Origin: Weissella koreensis KCTC 3621 | GTDB taxonomy: Bacteria; Bacillota; Bacilli; Lactobacillales; Lactobacillaceae | DNA: 12,841 nucleotides | Reading direction: 5' to 3' | Assembly: GCF_000277645.1 (NCBI RefSeq) | Contig: NZ_AKGG01000017.1 | Location: forward strand, 18,778-31,618 | Shown: piece after piece, positions 1-6,613 of the stretch | Position numbering within the stretch: the stretch's first letter is position 1 | Layout: every line of letters begins with the position of its first letter | Made by a program: the position numbers and the translations under genes | Notes under the pieces: model-generated | Database searches by the model: none | Told to the model about the DNA's origin: nothing | The model's input: the letters and a program-made list of their open reading frames with translations, nothing else

Positions 1-1658
1 AATAAGTTGATCGTTATACTTGCTGGGCGGGTCTTTTTAGCGTTATTTTCATCTACCCAGGTTTTGTTTCCTGAGATAGAAATATCAGGATTAAAAGTGT
101 TAGTCACATCATAACCATTAACATCACTTAAATAATTAGGAACTCTATCTTCACTGACAGTATATTCGTATTTTTCCCCATCTTTATCGTTTAAAGATAA
201 ATTATTAAATTTATATTGCCAATTAGTATCTGCGCTAACAACTTTAGAATCAATCTTATTTCCATTTTGTAATAAATTAATCACAACTGATGATGGCCGC
301 ATATATTCTGAATTATTATCATCTTCCCAACTCTTCGTACCGACAATTGATGTTTTAATATCATTATTCAAAGAATTCTCTATGTTAAATCCATCATCCG
401 TTTCAATGATTTTACTTGTATAGTTAGGAATACCTTCTTCTTTAACTTCATACTTATAGGGATTTCCATCCGGATCCATGATAGCTAAATTTGTAAAGTC
501 ATAATTCCAATCATCACTAGCTAGTGCCGATCTAGTAAGGAATTGTTCACCATTTCTCAGAAGATGAATAACAACATGATCTGGACGTAATTGATTGGCA
601 TTATCATTATCCTTCCAAATCTTTTTACCTTTAAGATCTTTAGCATTATTATCGCCACTACCGCCACCATCTTGACCACGCCAGCTAGCAGTACTATTAG
701 CCTTCGCTAATTCATCATTACCATCAAAAGAAATAGCATGGTTTGCATATCTACCTAATACACCATTATCTATAATACGTGATTTATACGTTATTAAAAT
801 TGATGTAACAGCATTTGGATCTTGTGAAGCTTTAGAAGTTAATTCACCAAAATTAACGGTAACTTGCGCGGAACCATCACCTTGCTTAATAAAGTTTAAA
901 TCTGAATTATCAACCTTTAAAACTTCAGAAGATCCTTTATAATTACGATACTTTATAACAGTAGAGCCCGCGATATATTCCATACCTGGATCCATACGGT
1001 CCACAAAAATAGAATTATTAACAGCATTACCAACGTTATTCACTGTGATTGACCAATCAATAATAGTTGGATCCTCTTTATCATATGTTAAACTCTTCGA
1101 AATAAGGCTTTCACCACTAGACCCCCCACCACTATCCTTAGAAAATTTTAAATGAATTTTATTATCTGGATTGTCCGATGTCGGTAATAAAATATCATTT
1201 CCATTATCATAATCGATTTGTGACTTATCAAAATTTGACCAAAAACTAAATTCACCTTTAATGTTAGTTAGCGTTTTAACACTATCATCAAAAGTAATAA
1301 TCGCTTGCCCATTAATAATATCTACTGTTCCCATTGAAACTCCATTAAATTTAAGGTCAATGGGTTTAACTCCAGTTCGATATTTAATGATATTATCAAT
1401 ATTCATAATATACTTTTCGCCAGGGACTACTGTATAACTATTTGGTACTTCAAAATCCATATTAAATTGAACTTTTGTACTTTCACTAACAGTACTGCCA
1501 GCTAAATTTTTTCCACTACCATCGGTAATTGAGACATTTTTTATGAAATTTATGTTTGTATCTTGTGGACTAGCTATCGCCTCTGCTACCACTATACTCG
1601 GATTTAAAAATACACTAAATAATAATATTATTATGCTTAATATAGTTGTTTTTTTCAT
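1..1658 (-). CDS. Cna_B-repeat surface adhesin, N-terminal part (3' end outside window)
   Basis: Secreted, probably wall-anchored MSCRAMM-like adhesin; 552 codons are visible and the frame is still open at base 1. The start is ATG at 1658 behind AAGGAGG seven bases upstream. Residues 1-26 are a signal peptide: MKK, a hydrophobic core, then VVAEA. Residues about 30-175 and 185-325 look like two Ig-like adhesion domains; the second (DPTIIDWSITVNN, then MDPGMEYIAGS) resembles the collagen-binding/SdrG type. Gly/Ser-rich linkers follow each, near residues 175-181 and 325-333. Then come Cna_B repeats, marked by GKKIW (W348), GTKSW (W444) and GNKTW (W534), about 90-96 residues apart. The Lys before Trp and the Glu in YEVKEE or YTVSED are the usual isopeptide-bond residues of this family. 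The sorting signal must lie outside the window. The ligand cannot be read; collagen or another host or plant polymer is only inferred. Confidence 0.9.
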   Translation of the reverse strand, partial: MKKTTILSIIILLFSVFLNPSIVVAEAIASPQDTNINFIKNVSITDGSGKNLAGSTVSESTKVQFNMDFEVPNSYTVVPGEKYIMNIDNIIKYRTGVKPIDLKFNGVSMGTVDIINGQAIITFDDSVKTLTNIKGEFSFWSNFDKSQIDYDNGNDILLPTSDNPDNKIHLKFSKDSGGGSSGESLISKSLTYDKEDPTIIDWSITVNNVGNAVNNSIFVDRMDPGMEYIAGSTVIKYRNYKGSSEVLKVDNSDLNFIKQGDGSAQVTVNFGELTSKASQDPNAVTSILITYKSRIIDNGVLGRYANHAISFDGNDELAKANSTASWRGQDGGGSGDNNAKDLKGKKIWKDNDNANQLRPDHVVIHLLRNGEQFLTRSALASDDWNYDFTNLAIMDPDGNPYKYEVKEEGIPNYTSKIIETDDGFNIENSLNNDIKTSIVGTKSWEDDNNSEYMRPSSVVINLLQNGNKIDSKVVSADTNWQYKFNNLSLNDKDGEKYEYTVSEDRVPNYLSDVNGYDVTNTFNPDISISGNKTWVDENNAKKTRPASITINL

Positions 1659-1906
1659 ACTTATTCCTCCTTGAATTGAATAATTAAAATTCAATATTTA
1701 ATTTACATATATATAGTTAAATAACATAAAGATTAATTTTATTCTAACAGAATTATGGCAATTCTAGTTGATTTAAATTAAATAATTATATTCATCTAAC
1801 TAAGAACAGCGATTCTTTTAATTTTTATTTAATAAACGTTACCTAGTGTAGATAAATAACACATTTTGTTATTTACAATTTGACTATCATTATCTTCTTT
1901 ATAGAC
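1659..1906. other. AT-rich leader of the adhesin gene
   Basis: This gene-free stretch lies between the adhesin start and the terminator of the MarR operon. A perfect TATAAT on the minus strand at 1785-1790 could be the adhesin -10 box. It has no good -35 partner, and would give an untranslated leader of roughly 120 bases. A perfect inverted repeat lies upstream of it (listed separately). No small gene with a ribosome site was seen. Confidence 0.4.
1854..1874. repeat. perfect inverted repeat upstream of the adhesin gene
   Basis: AAATAACA, five bases, then TGTTATTT: two exact 8-bp arms. No T-run follows on either strand, so a terminator is unlikely. It sits about 65 bp upstream of the candidate adhesin -10 box, so an operator or activator site for the adhesin is possible but unproven. 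Confidence 0.4.
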
Positions 1907-1938
1907 AAAAAAGAGCTAAGCTAATTAGGCCTAACTCT
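1907..1938 (-). terminator. intrinsic terminator of the oxidoreductase-marR operon
   Basis: On the minus strand AGAGTTAGGC pairs with GCTTAGCTCT over 10 bp with two G-T wobbles and a 7-base loop. A run of six T follows. It lies 25 bases beyond the marR stop codon. Confidence 0.85.
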
Positions 1939-1962
1939 GTTTCAATTTTATTAAGATATACA

Positions 1963-2403
1963 CTATTCTGGAATATTACTCATAGTTTCAGCTAGATGAT
2001 TTAAATTAACTTTTAATTCCAACTTTTCTTTATCAGACCAATCATTCAAGGCTTCGCGCATTACCTGTCGTCGAGTTTCATTAATGAGGTTATTAAATCG
2101 TTTGCCATGTTTAGTTAACTCTGTTAAACGAATTCTTGCATCATCTACTGAATAATACGTTTGTACTAAACCTTGTTTTTCCAATTTATCAATTTGCCGA
2201 CTCACACTGGAATGATTCTTTCCCACCGTATCAGCTAAATTTCCAACACTAGTTGGTTGCATTCTAGCAATACCGACAAAAATTGGAAAGGCTGTAGGGT
2301 CTAAATTAATGTGTGCATTTTCAACCATTTTTTTATCACGACTAGGTTTATTAAAAAATGTTACCAAGGCGATCAAGCTTGTAAAAATATCATCTTCTAA
2401 CAT
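1963..2403 (-). CDS. MarR-family transcriptional regulator
   Basis: A 146-residue winged-helix regulator of normal MarR length. The helix-turn-helix is at about 51-80 (TSVGNLADTVGKNHSSVSRQ), followed by the wing with the family's DDAR signature at 87-90. The flanking helices would form the dimer interface. It contains no cysteine, so it cannot sense oxidants by a thiol switch as OhrR-type members do; a small-molecule ligand is more likely. It is the second gene of an operon: the upstream oxidoreductase stop (TAA) is only three bases from this ATG, so the two are probably translationally coupled. Two perfect palindromes flank the operon promoter and are the likely binding sites, giving autoregulation. 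The stop is TAG. The family is certain; the inducer is unknown. Confidence 0.93.
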   Translation of the reverse strand: MLEDDIFTSLIALVTFFNKPSRDKKMVENAHINLDPTAFPIFVGIARMQPTSVGNLADTVGKNHSSVSRQIDKLEKQGLVQTYYSVDDARIRLTELTKHGKRFNNLINETRRQVMREALNDWSDKEKLELKVNLNHLAETMSNIPE

Positions 2404-2406
2404 TAT

Positions 2407-3363
2407 TTACCGAACCTTAACTACAGCTCTAGGAGCCGTCGGTGCTACCCAAGCCTCTTGAATCTCAGGTAATGAAAATACTGTTGTAGGAATTTTAAGC
2501 CCTTCTTGAGCAACCATGTGGTAAACCCCTGCTATAGACTCTAATAAGTTCAAGACGGATACGCTGTTAATCCCACTTCCAATTAATTCCAACTTTGATG
2601 ATCTGAAGAGGGCAGATGGTAAGGCAACTTCTTTTTTACCTGCAGCACTTCCAATCGTTATAAATCTAGTTGGTTGTTTATAATCGCTTTTCGCTATTGC
2701 TATCATAATTGCCAATGCCGAATCACCCCATAAATAGTCTAATACAATATCTATTCCTGCTGAAGCTAATGGCTTTAAATTCTTAATCATTCCTTCTTTA
2801 TCAGCTTTTTTAGTTGAATCAAAAGAAACATATTCATCAGCTCCCAATTCTGACAACTTTTTATCATCACGACCAGTAACGATAACTTTACCAGCACCTA
2901 AATGACGTGCTATTTTTATCGCTAAGCTTCCTGCTGATCCCGTTGCGCCATTTATTAAAACAGTTTGTCCAGGCTTTAAACCAGCCCGGTAAACTAAAGC
3001 TGCCCAAGATGACATTCCTGGGTTAGCAATAGCTGCTGCCATAATGTCATCAACTTCATCCGGAATCGGAACTATCATCCTTTCATCCACTACGGTCTGA
3101 TTGGCTAGTCCTCCATAAGGTGCTTCAGTCATAGCAAAGTATACTCGTCGACCATCAAGGGTATTCCCAACACCATCAACTCCTGGAATAAAATTACTTT
3201 GATTATCTACCGAATAATGTTGACCCATAGCTCGCATCTTAGTGAGGTTACTCAATGCCGAAGCATTTACATTAATCAACACTTGGCCCGCTTTAGCCAC
3301 TGGTTCTGCATAGTCACCATAAGTTGGTATCTGTCCAACTTCATTTATAATTGCTGCTTTCAT
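2407..3363 (-). CDS. Zinc-independent medium-chain dehydrogenase/reductase, quinone-oxidoreductase type
   Basis: A 318-residue NAD(P)H-dependent oxidoreductase of the MDR superfamily. The N-terminal GroES-like domain includes GVDGVG at 61-66. The Rossmann fold carries the nucleotide motif NGATGSAG at 138-145, and VTGRD at 162-166 follows beta-2. There is no cysteine anywhere, so neither the catalytic nor the structural zinc of classical alcohol dehydrogenases can be bound; this places it with quinone or enone reductases. The start is ATG at 3363 behind AAAGAAGG. It is the first gene of an operon with marR, controlled by a TATAAT promoter bracketed by two palindromes. Family knowledge suggests reduction of quinones or alpha,beta-unsaturated carbonyls. 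The actual substrate, and NADPH versus NADH, cannot be read. Confidence 0.88.
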   Translation of the reverse strand: MKAAIINEVGQIPTYGDYAEPVAKAGQVLINVNASALSNLTKMRAMGQHYSVDNQSNFIPGVDGVGNTLDGRRVYFAMTEAPYGGLANQTVVDERMIVPIPDEVDDIMAAAIANPGMSSWAALVYRAGLKPGQTVLINGATGSAGSLAIKIARHLGAGKVIVTGRDDKKLSELGADEYVSFDSTKKADKEGMIKNLKPLASAGIDIVLDYLWGDSALAIMIAIAKSDYKQPTRFITIGSAAGKKEVALPSALFRSSKLELIGSGINSVSVLNLLESIAGVYHMVAQEGLKIPTTVFSLPEIQEAWVAPTAPRAVVKVR

Positions 3364-3394
3364 GATTATTAACCTTCTTTGTTAGTTCAAATTG

Positions 3395-3407
3395 GTGCAT
3401 CTTGCAC
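3395..3407. promoter_or_regulatory. Proposed MarR operator O1 (GTGCA-N3-TGCAC)
   Basis: Perfect 5-bp arms around three bases (GTGCATCTTGCAC). It lies just downstream of the -10 box, over the expected transcription start, where a bound repressor would block RNA polymerase. It has the same arms as O2, 37 bp away centre to centre. Confidence 0.72.
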
Positions 3408-3415
3408 TAAATTAG

Positions 3416-3421
3416 ATTATA
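3416..3421 (-). promoter_or_regulatory. -10 box of the oxidoreductase-marR operon
   Basis: A perfect TATAAT on the minus strand, 53 bases upstream of the start codon. The -35 position, 17 bp further up (3439-3444), reads GTGCAT, a poor match, and falls inside one of the two palindromes. Confidence 0.7.
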
Positions 3422-3431
3422 TTCCTTTTGC

Positions 3432-3444
3432 GTGCAAAATGCAC
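3432..3444. promoter_or_regulatory. Proposed MarR operator O2 (GTGCA-N3-TGCAC)
   Basis: Perfect 5-bp arms around three bases (GTGCAAAATGCAC), with a further TTTT/AAAA match outside. It covers the -35 position of the operon promoter. Two copies of an identical-arm palindrome in a 180-bp gap of AT-rich DNA are unlikely by chance. Confidence 0.72.
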
Positions 3445-3506
3445 TTAAAAATAAATACATTAGTCTTTTTGATTTGATTATTACAATTTTTAATTTTGTA
3501 CAACAA

Positions 3507-3536
3507 AAAAAGAGCTTTAAATTTAAAGCTCTTTTT
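3507..3536 (-). terminator. Terminator of the flavin oxidoreductase gene
   Basis: A perfect palindrome: AAAAAGAGCTTTAAA followed by its exact complement. It ends in T-runs on both strands, and begins 8 bases after the OYE stop codon. It would work in either direction, but only the minus-strand gene reads into it. Confidence 0.88.
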
Positions 3537-3543
3537 AATTTAA

Positions 3544-4659
3544 TTATTCATCTTTGGCAAACCGAACAAAATCCTTTAATCCACCCTCTAGCCACATTCT
3601 AACTGCAGGTTCAGGAATATTTAAATCATCATAATCAGCCGGAGATAAGATATAGCGCACGGCACTTTCTTCATGCCGCTCATGTTTTTCAACCCATTTA
3701 GGATCAACCATCAGCTGAATACCCATAGCAACAATATCAGCGCCTGCATCCATGGCCTTTTCAGCTTGCGCAGCATTTCGAACTCCACCAACCGTAATCA
3801 ATGCAACATCATCATTCAAAGCTTCATTAAACATAGTTACTAAAGGCGTTTTTATATCTTGATCTACAAAAGGCGTTCCAACTGCTTCAAATTGAGACAA
3901 ATGAATATAATCAAGCTTTCCACCTTGACTGATAGTTTTAGCTAATTCTATTGAATCATTATAATGATATCCACCCTCAAAGGTTTCTTCTGGGCTCATT
4001 CGATATCCAATAATAAAATGATTCGTTGCCATCTCAGATACAATTTCAGATATTTTATCGATTAATTCTAAAATAAATCTGTATTTATCTCCCCATTTAT
4101 CCTGACGTTTATTTGATTGACGTGAGAAAAATTGTTGCGGTAAAAATTTATTCGCCCCATGAATTTCAATCCCATCAAATCCGGCCTCAATTGCTCTTCT
4201 TACGGCCTGAACATAAGATTCTATTACTTGCTCAACTTCTTCACTTGTTAACGCTCTTGGTAACTCACCTCCATTGGGATCTGCAATTGGAGAAGGACCA
4301 ACGGGTTGTTTTCCGTTTAATAAATTATGATTAGTTAGACGACCAGAATGATGTAACTGTAAAACTGCTTTTGATCCACCATTTTTTATACCAGTTGCAA
4401 TCCTTGATAATCCTTTAATCAGACTATCATCAGCAATACTTATTTGTCCTGGAAATCCTTTACCTAATTCCTCTATATAGGCTGCTTCAACAATTATCAT
4501 CCCTGGTCCACCAGCTCGAGTTGCGTAATATTTAATTTCATCCTTAGAAACATGCCCATCATAAAAAGATGAATCCAAAGTTGTCGGTGCCATAGCGATT
4601 CGATTTCTAAGATTTGCACCATGCTTTAAAGTAATCGGGTTTAAGAATTTATATGTCAT
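3544..4659 (-). CDS. NADH:flavin oxidoreductase, Old Yellow Enzyme family
   Basis: A 371-residue FMN-dependent ene-reductase with a TIM-barrel fold and typical single-domain length. FMN and substrate landmarks are visible: MAPTT at 23-27, QLHHSGR at 101-107, HGAN at 167-170 and ITVGGVR near 290. H167 and N170 form the His/Asn pair that binds the activating oxygen of enones in classical OYE; many bacterial YqjM-type enzymes have His/His. The residue aligned with the YqjM cysteine is Thr27, as in classical OYE, and the protein has no cysteine. There is no C-terminal FeS or FAD domain, so it is not a 2,4-dienoyl-CoA reductase. It has its own promoter carrying the same 24-bp element as merR upstream, so it belongs to that regulon. 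Start ATG follows AGAGGA. The physiological substrate is unknown. Confidence 0.92.
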   Translation of the reverse strand: MTYKFLNPITLKHGANLRNRIAMAPTTLDSSFYDGHVSKDEIKYYATRAGGPGMIIVEAAYIEELGKGFPGQISIADDSLIKGLSRIATGIKNGGSKAVLQLHHSGRLTNHNLLNGKQPVGPSPIADPNGGELPRALTSEEVEQVIESYVQAVRRAIEAGFDGIEIHGANKFLPQQFFSRQSNKRQDKWGDKYRFILELIDKISEIVSEMATNHFIIGYRMSPEETFEGGYHYNDSIELAKTISQGGKLDYIHLSQFEAVGTPFVDQDIKTPLVTMFNEALNDDVALITVGGVRNAAQAEKAMDAGADIVAMGIQLMVDPKWVEKHERHEESAVRYILSPADYDDLNIPEPAVRMWLEGGLKDFVRFAKDE

Positions 4660-4697
4660 AATTATGTTCCTCTTTTTATTTAATATTTACATTAAAT

Positions 4698-4721
4698 ACC
4701 CTCGCCCTAACTATAAGGCAA
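4698..4721 (-). promoter_or_regulatory. MerR-type promoter element before the OYE gene
   Basis: On the minus strand TTGCCT (-35) is followed 19 bp later by TTTAAT (-10, 5 of 6 matches). The long spacer is the mark of MerR-activated promoters. The spacer contains TATAGTTAGGGCGAGGG. The element matches the merR promoter at 21 of 24 positions. No terminator separates it from the DUF2255 stop codon 7 bases away, so read-through from merR is also possible. Confidence 0.75.
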
Positions 4722-4727
4722 ATTTTT

Positions 4728-5090
4728 TTAATTTATGGGAATCATTTTCACAGTCGCTGCTGAAACAGCTTCACTTGTCATTAAGTCTAAATAGGAATTA
4801 TATTTTTGTCTAAATGCTTTATCCACATTTATTTTTGTTTTAATGTCTGTTGGGAACTCCAAAATAACATCTTTTTCAACACTACCAATAACTATATGTG
4901 CTTTTTTAGCTACCAATGCTGCTTGGTACCATTTACTGGTTACCCCGCTGGCACCTCTAGCATAGAAACTTCCATTTGATGACACACCCCAAATGTATGT
5001 TGGTTTATGCATCTTTCCTTCAGCATTTGGAATTGAAATAAATAACGAATCTTCTTGATCAATCGCATCTAATTCTTCTTGAGTCCACAT
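4728..5090 (-). CDS. DUF2255 family protein
   Basis: A 120-residue protein of the uncharacterised DUF2255 family. Recognisable motifs are W2-x-x-EEL at the start, PTYIWGV at 30-36, FYARGASG at 42-49, WYQAAL at 54-59 and a VEKDVILEF strand at 71-79. This order (Pro-Thr strand, Arg-Gly turn, WY helix, then a beta strand) resembles the split-barrel flavin-binding nitroreductase/pyridoxamine-oxidase-like fold, so a flavin- or deazaflavin-related role is plausible but inferred. It lacks a signal peptide and membrane segments, so it is cytoplasmic. Its ATG lies five bases after the merR stop and its ribosome site GGAG is inside merR, so it is translationally coupled to merR. The downstream OYE gene shares the merR promoter element. 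Confidence 0.85.
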   Translation of the reverse strand: MWTQEELDAIDQEDSLFISIPNAEGKMHKPTYIWGVSSNGSFYARGASGVTSKWYQAALVAKKAHIVIGSVEKDVILEFPTDIKTKINVDKAFRQKYNSYLDLMTSEAVSAATVKMIPIN

Positions 5091-5095
5091 AATTT

Positions 5096-5488
5096 CTAAT
5101 TCTCCATTTCTTCATTCATTAAATTTTTTTCAATTTTAATCATATGCGAGTCATAGTTATCTATTTTAAATTGTATATGTTCACGTGTCTGTTTTAATTC
5201 AGAGATTTTTTCATCTAACTCGTCTTTAGTTTCTTCCAATAAATTAATTCTACCTTTAATTGATGAATCACCTTGTGAAACAAGTTTTGTATAATCAATT
5301 ATTTTTTCAACATGTACGCCAGCATGCCTTAAATCCCGCGCAAAGTTAAGCCATTGTATTTCCAAATCGCCAAAAACTCTATTTCCATTTTTATCTCTCG
5401 GAATTGGAGGAATTACACCTAATCGTTCATAGTATCGAATAGAATTTGGCGTTAGGCCTGAAATATTTGCTACTTCTTTAATATTCAT
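5096..5488 (-). CDS. MerR-family transcriptional regulator
   Basis: A 130-residue regulator. The N-terminal helix-turn-helix and wing are at 1-40 (MNIKEVANISGLTPNSIRYY, then ERLGVIPPIPRD). A dimerising coiled coil follows at about 80-112, and the end is short and acidic. It has no cysteine, so it is neither a metal sensor with Cys ligands nor an NmlR/AdhR-type aldehyde sensor that uses a conserved Cys. I chose ATG 5488, not 5512, because AGAGAGG sits five bases before it and the protein then begins at the canonical MerR first helix. Its promoter has the long spacer and dyad typical of MerR autoregulation. The same element recurs before the OYE gene, which makes that gene and DUF2255 its likely targets. 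The stop is TAG. The inducer is unknown. Confidence 0.9.
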   Translation of the reverse strand: MNIKEVANISGLTPNSIRYYERLGVIPPIPRDKNGNRVFGDLEIQWLNFARDLRHAGVHVEKIIDYTKLVSQGDSSIKGRINLLEETKDELDEKISELKQTREHIQFKIDNYDSHMIKIEKNLMNEEMEN

Positions 5489-5517
5489 AATTACCTCTCT
5501 TTTATACAACATATAAC

Positions 5518-5541
5518 ACCTTTGCCCTGACTATAAGGCAA
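5518..5541 (-). promoter_or_regulatory. MerR-type promoter element before merR
   Basis: On the minus strand TTGCC and GGCAA form perfect arms around ten bases. TTGCCT serves as the -35 box, and a weak -10 (TTATAT or TATATG) lies 19-20 bp downstream. It matches the OYE-promoter element at 21 of 24 positions. It lies 30 bases upstream of the chosen merR ATG, so the leader is short. Confidence 0.75.
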
Positions 5542-5577
5542 GTAATTTTATTTAAATATGTTTCATACTAAATTAAT

Positions 5578-5608
5578 AAAAAAAGCTAACTAATGTTTAG
5601 CTAGCTTT
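5578..5608 (-). terminator. Terminator of the lysR gene
   Basis: On the minus strand AAAGCTAGCTAA pairs with TTAGTTAGCTTT over 12 bp with one wobble and a 3-base loop. A run of T follows. It begins 9 bases past the lysR stop. Confidence 0.88.
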
Positions 5609-5616
5609 AATTCCGA

Positions 5617-6507
5617 TTAATCATACTCATTTAAAATAACTTCTTTCATTAAATGAATTAAATCATGAAGAAATAATCGATCATCAGACTTCAAATAAGC
5701 AAGGCCATAGGTTATTTTCACTTCACTCTCAAGTGGAACGCTAGCAATTTCCAGATCATTTTGATCAATTACAAAACCAGGAAGAATCCCAATTCCTTGT
5801 TGACCTTTAACCATTGTGACTAAGGTGTTTGCCGTCTCAGCTACATTGAATTTACGTTTTGGGCCTAAGTCTTTCAATGTCATTTGTACCTGATCAATTG
5901 CTGGTGGGGATTGACGAGGATTGAAATAAATAATATCACTATTTATCAAATCATCAATTGTTAAAATCGACCTTTTTGCCAGACGATCAGTTATCGGCAA
6001 TAATACTTTGAAATTTGATTCTAAAATCGGTTCAAAAGCAATATTTTTATTGATTCCAACATTATCATCCGTTGTTAACAGTAAATCGAAACGTTTGCTT
6101 AATAAATCATCCACACTACTATTTAAATTAAAATTATGAAGAGCCAGATTAACATTATCTAAATCGGTGGCCATCCTTTTTAGTAGTTTTGGCAAAAACA
6201 TTTTTTCGAACGGAGTATTTGTATATCCCAAAGTAATATTATCAAAAAAATCCTGTTGCTTAACTTGCGTGACTGTTTGCTCAATTCGCAACATAATATC
6301 ACTAATATTGTAATAAAAAAATTCACCTTCTGCCGTTAGTGAGACTATTCCTTTGTTTCTGTTAAATAATTTTTTAGTCAATTCTAATTCTAGTTGCTGA
6401 ATATTTTTAGTAATAGATGGTTGGGTCATATGCATTTTTTGCGCTGTTTCTGAGAAATTCAGGGTTTCTGCCACATTGATAAATACATTGATTTGTGTAA
6501 AATTCAT
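5617..6507 (-). CDS. LysR-family transcriptional regulator
   Basis: A 296-residue LTTR of normal length. The helix-turn-helix is at about 18-37 (FSETAQKMHMTQPSITKNIQ), followed by a linker helix and a two-lobe periplasmic-binding-like effector domain from about 90 (NITLGYTNTP) to the end. The start ATG at 6507 is preferred over 6516: GGA lies nine bases before it but directly touches the other ATG, and LTTRs commonly begin MNF. There is no cysteine, so OxyR-type thiol sensing is excluded and a metabolite co-inducer is likely. It is divergent from the NmrA-type oxidoreductase gene, the classic arrangement in which an LTTR controls its neighbour. A T-N11-A palindrome lies between them. The effector cannot be read. 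Confidence 0.92.
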   Translation of the reverse strand: MNFTQINVFINVAETLNFSETAQKMHMTQPSITKNIQQLELELTKKLFNRNKGIVSLTAEGEFFYYNISDIMLRIEQTVTQVKQQDFFDNITLGYTNTPFEKMFLPKLLKRMATDLDNVNLALHNFNLNSSVDDLLSKRFDLLLTTDDNVGINKNIAFEPILESNFKVLLPITDRLAKRSILTIDDLINSDIIYFNPRQSPPAIDQVQMTLKDLGPKRKFNVAETANTLVTMVKGQQGIGILPGFVIDQNDLEIASVPLESEVKITYGLAYLKSDDRLFLHDLIHLMKEVILNEYD

Positions 6508-6524
6508 ATTCGTCATTCCAATCA

Positions 6525-6539
6525 GTTATAGGTTATAAC
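6525..6539. promoter_or_regulatory. LysR box in the lysR/NmrA divergent region
   Basis: GTTATA-GGT-TATAAC is a perfect palindrome that contains T-N11-A (T6526 to A6538), the LTTR recognition rule. It lies 18 bases from the lysR start, fitting autorepression and activation of the divergent gene. A second, imperfect T-N11-A sequence lies near 6577-6589, where an activation half-site would be expected. Confidence 0.68.
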
Positions 6540-6613
6540 AAGGAGTAATTTATTAAATCGAGTTCATTGTGATATTATTAACTTATAAATTAAAAATAAA
6601 AGAGGTTATTATT

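Noticed and set aside
4113..4334. Plus-strand reading frame opposite the flavin oxidoreductase gene
   Set aside because: It is antisense to a clearly conserved enzyme, lacks a ribosome site and resembles no known protein.
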